Source: Oscillochloris sp.
Lineage (GTDB): Bacteria > Chloroflexota > Chloroflexia > Chloroflexales > Chloroflexaceae
DNA length: 64,000 bases
Assembly (NCBI GenBank): GCA_012032775.1
Contig: JAAUQO010000001.1
Coordinates: forward strand, 1-64,000
Reading direction: 5' to 3'
Shown here: one piece after another, positions 10,518-18,438 of the stretch
How positions within the stretch are numbered: the first letter of the stretch is position 1
How the letters are laid out: every line of letters starts with the position of its first letter
Translations under genes and position numbers: made by a program
Notes under the pieces: generated by a model
Told to the model about the DNA's origin: nothing
The model's database searches: none
The model's input: only the letters and a program-made list of their open reading frames with translations

Positions 10518-10549
10518 ATAGTCTTGCAGGCGGTGTTGCGGTTAACCGC

Positions 10550-10637
10550 TGGCCGAGCACGATGGAGTTGAACCATCCACAGTCGCCCGTGGCCCCGGTC
10601 TTCCAGGCCGGTTACCGCACCGGCGGTGGCGTGCTCG
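10550..10637 (-). tRNA. tRNA-Ser(GGA)-like, non-canonical 8/4 fold
   Basis: CGAGCACG/CGTGCTCG acceptor, D-arm ACCGC-CGGT-GCGGT, anticodon loop CTGGAAG, long variable arm, ATGG-TTCAACT-CCAT, G73, encoded CCA. Confidence 0.75.
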
Positions 10638-10641
10638 ATTG

Positions 10642-10726
10642 TGGAGGGCGAGCGCGGAATCGAACCGCCGGCCGCTGCGGCCGTCGCGTGTTCAAGACGC
10701 GATGCGCCACCCGGCGCTGCCCGCCC
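10642..10726 (-). tRNA. tRNA-Ser(TGA)-like, non-canonical 8/4 fold
   Basis: GGGCGGGC/GCTCGCCC acceptor, D-arm GCGCC-GGGT-GGCGC, loop CTTGAAC, variable arm GGCCGCAGCGGCC, GCGG-TTCGATT-CCGC, CCA. Confidence 0.75.
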
Positions 10727-10731
10727 TTTTA

Positions 10732-10820
10732 TGGTGCCGTGGGTGGGTTCGAACCCACATGTTCGCTTAGGAACGCCTGTTTTTAAGACAGGCCGGTCTG
10801 CCAATTCCACGCACCACGGC
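10732..10820 (-). tRNA. tRNA-Leu(TAA), canonical
   Basis: GCCGTGG/CCACGGC acceptor, loop CTTAAAA, long variable arm, GTGGG-TTCGAAC-CCAC, ACCA. Confidence 0.92.
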
Positions 10821-10828
10821 AATTATCA

Positions 10829-10916
10829 TGGCCGAGCGCAGCGGGATCGAACCGCCCACGGGTTCCCGTGGCCCCAGGTTTCGAAGCTGGTTGAGACACC
10901 TGTCTCGGTGCGCTCG
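10829..10916 (-). tRNA. tRNA-Ser(CGA)-like, non-canonical 8/4 fold
   Basis: CGAGCGCA/TGCGCTCG acceptor, D-arm GAGAC-AGGT-GTCTC, loop TTCGAAA, variable arm CCACGGG-AA-CCCGTGG, GCGG-TTCGATC-CCGC, G73, CCA. Confidence 0.75.
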
Positions 10917-10919
10917 ATC

Positions 10920-10995
10920 TGGTGTGCCCGCTCGGAATCGCACCGAGACCTCCCGATCTTCAAACGGGCGCGCAGACTGACTACGCCACAGGCAC
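10920..10995 (-). tRNA. tRNA-Phe(GAA), atypical D- and T-loops
   Basis: GTGCCTG/CGGGCAC acceptor, loop TTGAAGA, T-arm CTCGG-TGCGATT-CCGAG, ACCA. Confidence 0.75.
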
Positions 10996-10998
10996 ATC

Positions 10999-11075
10999 TG
11001 GGGCCGCCGGCCGGTGCTGCCCCGGCGATATCCTCGTTACCAACGAGGCGCTCTGGCTGGCTGAGCTACGGCGGC
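10999..11075 (-). tRNA. tRNA-Thr(GGT), atypical T-loop GGCAGCA
   Basis: GCCGCCG/CGGCGGC acceptor, D-stem GCTC/GAGC, CCTCG-TTGGTAA-CGAGG, GCCGG-GGCAGCA-CCGGC, CCCA. Confidence 0.75.
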
Positions 11076-11078
11076 TCG

Positions 11079-11153
11079 TGGTCGGCGCGGCTGGATTCGC
11101 ACCAGCGACCGGCGAGGTGTAAGCTCGCTGCTCTCCTACTGAGCTACACGCCG
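11079..11153 (-). tRNA. tRNA-Val(TAC), T-loop TGCGAAT
   Basis: CGGCGTG/CGCGCCG acceptor, GCGAG-CTTACAC-CTCGC, GCTGG-TGCGAAT-CCAGC, ACCA. Confidence 0.85.
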
Positions 11154-11157
11154 AATG

Positions 11158-11230
11158 TGGTCGAGACGTCTGGAGTTGCACCAGATCCGCGTGCGTATCA
11201 GCACGTGCGCTGCTCCTGCGCTACGTCTCG
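11158..11230 (-). tRNA. Probable tRNA-Ile(GAT) with a 6-nt anticodon loop as sequenced
   Basis: CGAGACG/CGTCTCG acceptor, CGTGC-TGATAC-GCACG, CTGG-TGCAACT-CCAG, ACCA; one missing T would restore TTGATAC. Confidence 0.6.
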
Positions 11231-11231
11231 C

Positions 11232-11331
11232 TGGCTCTCCAGGCAGGTTTCGTTAGCGAAGCTGGCGCGCAGTGCTTTCCTGCAACCCTCCGGTTAACAG
11301 CCGGGCACTCTCCTGGTTGAGCTACTGGAGA
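11232..11331 (-). tRNA. tRNA-Asn(GTT)-like with a 31-nt T-loop
   Basis: TCTCCAG/CTGGAGA acceptor, D-stem GCTC/GAGT, loop CTGTTAA, T-stem GCAGG/CCTGC closing AAAGCACTGCGCGCCAGCTTCGCTAACGAAA, GCCA. Confidence 0.6.
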
Positions 11332-11335
11332 TCGG

Positions 11336-11409
11336 TGGTGGAGCCACGGGGAGTCGCACCCCGGCCTTCTCCTTGCAAGGGAGTCGCTCGCCTCCTGAGC
11401 TATGGCCCC
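11336..11409 (-). tRNA. tRNA-Ala(TGC), T-loop TGCGACT
   Basis: GGGGCCA/TGGCTCC acceptor, CTCC-CTTGCAA-GGAG, CGGGG-TGCGACT-CCCCG, ACCA. Confidence 0.88.
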
Positions 11410-11411
11410 GT

Positions 11412-11486
11412 TGGTCAGGCCGGCAGGATTCGCACCTGCGACCGCTCGTCCCCCAGACGAGTGCGCTCCTTCTGCGCCACGGCCTG
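11412..11486 (-). tRNA. tRNA-Pro(GGG), T-loop TGCGAAT
   Basis: CAGGCCG/CGGCCTG acceptor, CTCGT-CTGGGGG-ACGAG, GCAGG-TGCGAAT-CCTGC, ACCA. Confidence 0.85.
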
Positions 11487-11746
11487 TAATTTGTATGTTT
11501 CGGTTCGTTTCGGCAACATAGCCGGCGACACAAACCAGGCTGGCCGGCACCACGACAGAAGTCGCTCGATTAAACTCTATAGAACCTTACTGAACCATTC
11601 ACAGCCAAATAGTAGCACGCCGGCCAACAAAACAACTCCGCCTTTCGACGGAGTTGCTGCGCATAAAATGAACTGCCGGATGTCGTGATATCGGTCTCGG
11701 CGCTTACTTCAGCAACACCGAAGCAATTCCGCATTCTGCATTGACT

Positions 11747-12724
11747 CTACGCGTGTCCAAGCACGCGATGCGGCGTGTACGGCTCCTCCAATGCGGCGAT
11801 CTCGGCGGCGGTCAGTTTCACCTCCAGGGCCGCAACCGCCGCTTCGAGCTGATACATTTTGCTTGCCCCGATGATCGGCGCGCTCACCTCGGGCTTGTGC
11901 AACAGCCAGGCCAGCGCCACCTGGGCATTTGTAACGCCGCGCTCACGGGCGATCTCGCTCAACTGTTCCACCACCCGGTAATCGCCCTCGTTGTACAAGG
12001 CATGCGAGATCGTATCAGTGCGCCCGCGGGTCGTCGCCGCATCGGCGCCCTGTGGCCGGTTGCCGGTCAGAAAGCCGCGCGCCAGCGGACTCCAGGGGAT
12101 CAAACCGACGCCCTGATCTTTGCAGAGCGGGATCATCTCACGCTCTTCCTCACGGTATACCAGGTTGTAGTGGTTTTGCATGCTGACGAACTTCGCCCAA
12201 CCGTTGCGCTCCTGAAGGGCGAGCGCCTTCGCAAATTGCCAGGCGTACATGCTGGAAGCGCCGAGATAGCGCGCTTTGCCCGCCCGCACCACATCGTTCA
12301 GTGCGTCCAACGTCTCCTCGATCGGCGTGTTGTAGTCCCAACGGTGGATCTGATACAGATCGACGTAGTCGCTGCCGAGCCGGCGCAGCGAGTTGTCGAT
12401 CGACTTCATAATGTGCTTGCGCGACAAACCGCCGTCGTTCGGCCGGTCGCTCATGGGATGAAAAACTTTGGTCGCAATCACAACCTCGTCACGGCTTGTG
12501 AAATCGCGCAGCGCACGCCCCAGCACCTCTTCACTCACACCGAGCGAGTACATGTCGGCCGTGTCGAAAAAGGTGATCCCCAGCTCAAGCGCCCGTTTGA
12601 TAAACGGCCGCCCGGCCGCCTCATCCAACACCCACTCGCGCCACTGCGGGCTGCCGTAGGTCATGCAGCCCAGACAAATCCGCGACACCTGCATCCCCGT
12701 CGTTCCGAGCCGCACATACTCCAT
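11747..12724 (-). CDS. Aldo/keto reductase
   Basis: MEYVRLGTTGMQVSRICLGCMTYG, FFDTADMYSLGVSEEVLGRAL, DLYQIHRWD. Confidence 0.95.
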   Translation of the reverse strand: MEYVRLGTTGMQVSRICLGCMTYGSPQWREWVLDEAAGRPFIKRALELGITFFDTADMYSLGVSEEVLGRALRDFTSRDEVVIATKVFHPMSDRPNDGGLSRKHIMKSIDNSLRRLGSDYVDLYQIHRWDYNTPIEETLDALNDVVRAGKARYLGASSMYAWQFAKALALQERNGWAKFVSMQNHYNLVYREEEREMIPLCKDQGVGLIPWSPLARGFLTGNRPQGADAATTRGRTDTISHALYNEGDYRVVEQLSEIARERGVTNAQVALAWLLHKPEVSAPIIGASKMYQLEAAVAALEVKLTAAEIAALEEPYTPHRVLGHA

Positions 12725-12923
12725 TGGTCAACTCTCCTCTGTTCTGGCACATGAGTTGCTTGGTAATGCAAGACTGTGCCGAAGCGTCAGTCCATAGCGT
12801 GCTGCCTGCGCAATGAGCGGATACCGCCGGATTATCGCATGGACGCAGCAAACGCTGTCCTCGAAATTAAATCATATAAGGATTTTTATCCATGCATCGA
12901 CGATTTTTCAAATCACCTCGATC

Positions 12924-14153
12924 ATGCTTACATCTTTGCTCCTGTTGGTATTAGGCGCCTGCGCCGATCAGGAAGGCGCGATCACCGACCCCGAGCTTGC
13001 CGCCGAAGCCACGGCCCTTGCCGCCGAAGGCCCGCTGGTTCAGAGCACCGAGAGCGCCGGCCAACAGCAAGAAACCCCCGCCACTGAAGCAACCCCCATT
13101 GACCAGGAAGCCCCGGTGATTGTGGAGACCGCCGATGTTGCAGGTACCGCTGCGAGCGGCACTATCACCGCACCAACCAGCGATCTGTCGGAAGAGACTT
13201 CGGTCGCCGCGACAGCACAACGGGCCACCATCGAGCGTGCTACAACAACGCAGCTGAGCCCAACCCCGGCGATCGAGTCGCCGCCCTTGCCCACCGCCGA
13301 TCCGGCCGGGAGCGGGACAGGGATGATGCGCGACGAAATCGCCGGCGCCCGCACCGAGTTGGTGTTGATCGACAGCGACGGCCTGATGGATGCCGCGCCG
13401 ATCAACGTCGAGGTCGGCGAACTGTTTGTCCTCGATATTACCAACCGTTCCGCCAATGATGTGCTGCTGAATGTACCACTCGGCGAGACCGGCCAGTTTG
13501 CGCTGCCAATCCCCGCCGACACGCTTGCCGACCTACCGATGCTGCCCACCAACCCCAACAATCCCAACGCCAGCCCTACAAGCGATGCCGGCACCGTCGG
13601 GATTCCCGAACAGACGCCCGAACTTGCGACAACTCGTGTGCCATCGGAAGGTGCAGAAAATACCGGCGACGAGCAGGACAGCAGCGGCACCTTGCCCGAT
13701 TTCGACGCGATCGAAAATCAGATCCTCGACACTCAGCCGACCACCTCGCTTGTGATGCGCTTCGAGCGTCCCGGCACCTACACCCTCACCTGTATGGCCA
13801 GCCCGGCGCAGATCGGCCAACCCTTTGATCGCGGCCAGGGCGCCACAGCCGTTCCAACCGGTCGAACCGGCGCCACCACTGCCACGCCGAGCGCCACACC
13901 GACAGCGGCCGCAACCAGCGAGCGGGCGACAACCGAGGAGAACGCTTGTCAGGGCGAATTAGTGATTGTGGTGGGTGATCCGAGCGAGCAAGATAATCTC
14001 ACGACGCCGACATCGATCATCGATATCACCATTGTTCCTGAAGAAGAAACCCTGACCCCGATCGTTGACGAAACCACCACGCCCCAGAACCGAACCACCA
14101 CCCCAACCAGCGATACCACCACCACGCCCGAAAGCGAAACCTCCGAACTTTAA
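12924..14153 (+). CDS. Secreted lipoprotein, Thr/Pro/Glu-rich with cupredoxin-like segments
   Basis: MLTSLLLLVLGACADQEG lipobox; NVEVGELFVLDITNRSANDVLLNVPLGETGQF and MRFERPGTYTLTCMAS resemble cupredoxin-like strands; TATPSATPTAAATS low-complexity. Confidence 0.6.
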   Translation: MLTSLLLLVLGACADQEGAITDPELAAEATALAAEGPLVQSTESAGQQQETPATEATPIDQEAPVIVETADVAGTAASGTITAPTSDLSEETSVAATAQRATIERATTTQLSPTPAIESPPLPTADPAGSGTGMMRDEIAGARTELVLIDSDGLMDAAPINVEVGELFVLDITNRSANDVLLNVPLGETGQFALPIPADTLADLPMLPTNPNNPNASPTSDAGTVGIPEQTPELATTRVPSEGAENTGDEQDSSGTLPDFDAIENQILDTQPTTSLVMRFERPGTYTLTCMASPAQIGQPFDRGQGATAVPTGRTGATTATPSATPTAAATSERATTEENACQGELVIVVGDPSEQDNLTTPTSIIDITIVPEEETLTPIVDETTTPQNRTTTPTSDTTTTPESETSEL

Positions 14154-14189
14154 CTCACGCGAATGACGCAGACAACCTGCGTACTTCGT

Positions 14190-14220
14190 GGTGGTTGGGC
14201 AGCAAAGCTGCTCAACCACC
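14190..14220. terminator. Hairpin after lipoprotein gene
   Basis: ggtggttgggcagc-aaa-gctgctcaaccacc; no strong T-tract. Confidence 0.5.
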
Positions 14221-14300
14221 GGAAACGATCCCTCTACTTTTGTGCTAGAGTAATTCTTCAAACAGCAGTGCAGCAATTCCGCATTCTGCAGGAGTAACCT

Positions 14301-15546
14301 ATGATCACACCCGGCGACGGGATGCAGATCAGCGCCGATGTTCGTTTCGCTCCGGGCGTGTACTACCTGCCGAACGGGATCGATGTGCGCGCCGACAATA
14401 TCACGATCGACGGCGGCGGTGCATTACTGGTGGGGGCCGGCGGCGCGGCAGCGGCATACGGATTGAAGGCCGGCGCGGCGTCACAATCCGCAATCTACGC
14501 CTGGCCGAATATTATCACGGCATTGTCGCCCGCAACTGCGCACAACTCACGATCTACACATGTGCGATCAGCGCCACCCACGAGGAGCCGCCGAACAGTT
14601 TATTTCTCGACATCTGGCGTCCGGCCGCACAAGCCTATGGCGGCGCGATCGTGCTCGATCGGGTTAGCGATTCGCAAATCGCCGAGAACGATCTGCAACA
14701 TCAGCAGAACGGCCTGCTCTGCTACACCTGCGAGCGCCTCACGATCCGCGCAAACCAGGCCAATTACAACAGCGGCTTCGGGTTTCATCTCTTCGCAACC
14801 AGCGACTCGCTGATCGAAGCGAATTATGCCGATTATTGCTGCCGCTATCAACCCCGTGGCGGCGGTGGGCATCTCGGCGCCGATGCGGCCGGATTCCTGA
14901 TCGCCCACGGCTCCTGCCGGAATGTCTTTCGCCGCAACTACGCCCGCATGGGCGGCGATGGCTTTTTCTGGCCGGACTGCGCCCCGACTGGGTGCATGTA
15001 CCCTGCAACGACAACCTGTTCGAGGCGAATGACGGCTCGTACAGCCCGAATATCGCCTTCGAGGCCACGTTCAGCGCCGGCAATCGCTTTGTCGGCAACC
15101 GCGCCTACGGCTGCAACTATGGCTTCTGGTTGGGCTTCTCGCGTGATACCGTCCTGGAGCAGAACACGATCGCGGCCTGTCGCAAAGCCGGCGTCGCCGT
15201 GGAGAACGGCATCGAGATGGTCGTTCACGCCAACCAGTTCGCGGCGAATCACTACGGCATGTTGCTCTGGTCGCACTATGTCGCCGCCTTCGCCGGAGCG
15301 GTGCCCGAAAACAACACCAGCCACAGTTGGGCCATTGCGCACAACAGTTTCAGCGCCAACGATATTGCGATCCGGATCGCCGCCGACCAGGATCATGGCG
15401 TCCAACCGCTTCCCGCACTGACGCCGTCGTGTCCCCGGCCACACAGCCACACCATTGCCGACAACCGATTTCGCCGCAACCACCTCGACATCGAGATCAT
15501 CGACGCCGACGAACCGCTTGTGGAACGGAATGAATTTGAAGATTGA
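14301..15546 (+). CDS. Right-handed beta-helix (NosD-like) repeat protein, two apparent frameshifts (about 14470 and 14965)
   Basis: DNITIDGGGALLVG; other frames give VTIRNLRLAEYYHGIVARNC..., DSQIAENDLQHQQNGLLCYTCERLTIRANQANYNSGFGFHL..., NDNLFEANDGSYSPNIAFEATFSAGNRFVGNRAYG. Confidence 0.75.
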
Positions 15547-15582
15547 TCTGGTGACAGGGCGACTCCAGGCCACAGATAATGT

Positions 15583-15614
15583 CCTGACACCCTGACACCC
15601 TGTCACCTGCTCAC
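15583..15614. repeat. Octamer repeat near CCTGACAC x4
   Basis: cctgacac cctgacac cctgtcac ctgctcac. Confidence 0.85.
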
Positions 15615-16099
15615 GCAACCACACCGCGCAAGGCCTGGTTGATCGCACGCAATTGCGCCAGATGCCCCTCGACATGGCCGATGTACAACGTCAACAGGGC
15701 CGCCAGATCCATCGGCCCACGCACCGGATGCTGGGCCGTTCGCAACCAACTCGCCTCGCTGATCACCCGGCGCAACAACGCAGCCGTGTCGGCCCGCAGC
15801 AGCGCCGCAAGCTCCAACGCCGGCTGCGGATCGACCGCGTCATAGGCGAGATGTTCGGCCCAACCGGCCTGCTGATACATATACAGCGTCGGGTTATCTT
15901 CGGCCAACAACTGCCGGAAGCGCCCCGCCGCCACAATCTCCGAATCCAGCAAATGCACCAGCACCTGCCGCGCACTCCACTCGCCGGGCGCCGACACCCG
16001 ATCGAGTTGCTCCAGCGGAGCCAACGCAGCGGCGCTGCGAATCAGCTCCGCCCCATCGGCAAAACGGTCGAGTAATTCCTGCTGTTCCGGAGTCATCAT
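15611..16099 (-). CDS. DinB family protein
   Basis: LDRVSAPGEWSARQVLVHLLDSEIVAAGRFRQLL and YIGHVEGHLAQLRAI. Confidence 0.8.
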   Translation of the reverse strand: MMTPEQQELLDRFADGAELIRSAAALAPLEQLDRVSAPGEWSARQVLVHLLDSEIVAAGRFRQLLAEDNPTLYMYQQAGWAEHLAYDAVDPQPALELAALLRADTAALLRRVISEASWLRTAQHPVRGPMDLAALLTLYIGHVEGHLAQLRAINQALRGVVA

Positions 16100-16306
16100 C
16101 AACCTCCTTGTTTCTGATGTAGAAGAATGATACGTTGTTGTTCGGCTACGCCGAGCGACCACCCATCCTCCGCTTCAAGCCCTAGAGCAGTGAGCACAAC
16201 GCTTGAGCCTGATCCGGGAGCGCATACCTGATTGGCGAGCCGCGCGGCACTGCAATGGCGGGTTGCGCCGACACGAAGAGCGGTATCAGGCATCAGGCAG
16301 CTTGCC

Positions 16307-17367
16307 CTAGCGAGTAGCAAGAACATCGATCAGATCGCGCAGCATCGCCTGGGTCGAGCCCAACGGGCCATCTTCCATGCTGGCGGCACTGGTGCGACCG
16401 ATCGCATCACTATAGTACACCAATCCCATCTCGCCGCCCCGCAGCCGCGCCAATGGATGGTCGGCGTCAAGCACCTGTGGCCCGACCGCAAGCTGATAGC
16501 TGCCGTCATCACGCACCTCGGCGCTGCCGACCACCGAGATCCGCCCGCCGGCATCCCAGGCGCGCCGGATCTCCTGCGGCGACAGATCGCGAATGCCGCG
16601 CACATGCAGGTCGTGCAATTTCGCCGGCTGCTCCAGCACTGCATTCGTAAAATGATCAGCTTATTTGCCGCATCCCAACCGTCAACATCCAGCGATGCGT
16701 CAGGCTCGACAATCCCCTGACTCTGCGCTTCCGCCAGTGCTGCATCAAAACTCCGGCCTTCGGCCATCTGCTCCAGAATCACCTGCGTGGTGCCGTTCAC
16801 CACCAGTTCGGCCCTGCTGATGCGTGAGCCGGCCAGATCACGCCGGCCGATATTGATCGTCGGTAAAGCGCCGCCAACAGCCCCGCTGAAACGCAACGCC
16901 GGCGCCGTACGCGCCCCGGCCAGATCGCTCAACGCCGCCAATTCCTGGTAGGCCAGTACCAACGGCCCCTTGCTCGCCAGAATTGCATGCTTGCCGGAAG
17001 CCAGCGCGGCGCGTACAATACTCAAACCAGGTTCACCGTCCGTCAGACTCGTCGGCGTCGCCTCGAACAGCACCTCCGCCTCTGCTGTCGCCGCCAATTC
17101 AGCCGCAGTCAGGTCGGGCCGAAATTGCGGCAATGCCGCAATCCTGCCGCCGGCTCGCTTTAATGCCGCAACCGCCGCAATATCCAGACCGGCCGGATCG
17201 GCGGCTACGCCCGACGAGTCGGCAACCCCGACGCAACGCAATCTAAAGCCGTAACGGCGTGGCAACAGATCGCCGCGCGAAATCAACAACTCCAACAACG
17301 TCCGTCCGATGTTGCCCAATCCGGTGAGAATAAACCGTAACTCAATCGGGGTTTTATCCGGGGACAT
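16307..17367 (-). CDS. hom: Homoserine dehydrogenase, frameshifted near 16647
   Basis: RFILTGLGNIGRTLLELL, VLFEATPTSLTDGEPG, SGAVGGALPTINIGRRDLAGSRI..LVVNGTTQVIL, DVDGWDAANKLIIL; adding one A gives LTNAVLEQPAKLHDLHVRGIRDLS. Confidence 0.85.
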
Positions 17368-17425
17368 AGTTGCGCCTTGTGCTATAATATTAGATCCAAC
17401 CGACGTGACCTGTGGGAAAACAAAA

Positions 17426-18175
17426 ATGAAGCAGTGTCAATATCCATGCCCGATCGTCAGTAGTGTGCGGCACGATATTACCGCACTGCGTACGCACCTG
17501 TTGGAAGGATATCAGTGTCTGGATACCTGGCTTTCCCTAAGCCGTCTCGTAAACGATCCCCAAAAGCGGCGGGATTGTTTAGAACGGGCGTCGGTGTTAG
17601 CCCCCGATAACGAAGAAGTCCAATTGGCCTATCTTGAATCTCGCATCGCGGCCGACCCGAACGACAAACTGGCCAGGCAACGCCTGGCGGAAATTCACAC
17701 CCTGAAGCTGCTCTCCGATGTGAAAAGCACGCACTTTCACGAACAGCCTAAGGCCCGGCTGCTGGGCGATATTCTTATTTCAGTCGGCGCGATCAGCGCT
17801 GCCGAGTTGCAAGCAGTCCTGAAAATGCAAACCAGCGGCAGCCCGATCACCACCGATCGCCGGCTTGGGCAGTTGTTGCTGCGCCAGGGGATGATTACAC
17901 CGGCGAAATTGGCCCATGCCTTGATTGTGCAACAACAAGAGCGCAGCCAGCTTCGTATCGCGCCCCAGGTTCTTGGCGAGTATCTGGTTGAGCGGCAGTT
18001 TATCACACCTCAGCAGCTTGAACTCGCGCTGGCCGAACAACTTCGGCTGGACCAAAAGGGCCATGCGCTGAGCCTCGGCCAGATTCTGGTGCGTCTGAAT
18101 ATGATCAGCCAGGAGCGGATCGAGCAAGCCGCCAAAGAACACGAATTGATCTTCTGGTCGAAGTTCGGCTATTGA
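17426..18175 (+). CDS. Protein with repeated GspE-N/MshEN-like motifs, no ATPase domain
   Basis: LGDILISVGAISAAELQAVLKMQ, LGQLLLRQGMITPAKLAHALIVQ, LGEYLVERQFITPQQLELALAEQ, LGQILVRLNMISQERIEQAAKE. Confidence 0.7.
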   Translation: MKQCQYPCPIVSSVRHDITALRTHLLEGYQCLDTWLSLSRLVNDPQKRRDCLERASVLAPDNEEVQLAYLESRIAADPNDKLARQRLAEIHTLKLLSDVKSTHFHEQPKARLLGDILISVGAISAAELQAVLKMQTSGSPITTDRRLGQLLLRQGMITPAKLAHALIVQQQERSQLRIAPQVLGEYLVERQFITPQQLELALAEQLRLDQKGHALSLGQILVRLNMISQERIEQAAKEHELIFWSKFGY

Positions 18176-18183
18176 ATCCGAGA

Positions 18184-18220
18184 CGGGCGAAGCATCGTCC
18201 ATTGTGCAATGCTTCGCCCG
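18184..18220. terminator. Hairpin terminator
   Basis: cgggcgaagcat ... atgcttcgcccg 12-bp stem just after stop at 18175. Confidence 0.6.
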
Positions 18221-18438
18221 CCACATCAACGCCCGCCAATCAACCACAAGACCGCTTGCAACAAGCGCCGCCGCCCGGCCCGCCGTCGCCGTGCATACAG
18301 GGCCGCAAACACCATCTCTCGATCACGCCGCCGCTGTTCCGCCACATGCATCCGCTCAAAATAGCGATCATTCATGGTACACCTTTTGAACCGGCGGTAA
18401 TTTCGGCGCGCTGATGCTCGCGAAACTCCGCAGTAACG

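Noticed and set aside
10626-11688. ORFs of 223 and 138 aa across 10626-11688
   Set aside because: They are translations antisense to the tRNA array (typical RDRTAHGFPWPQVSKLVETPV-like artefacts)
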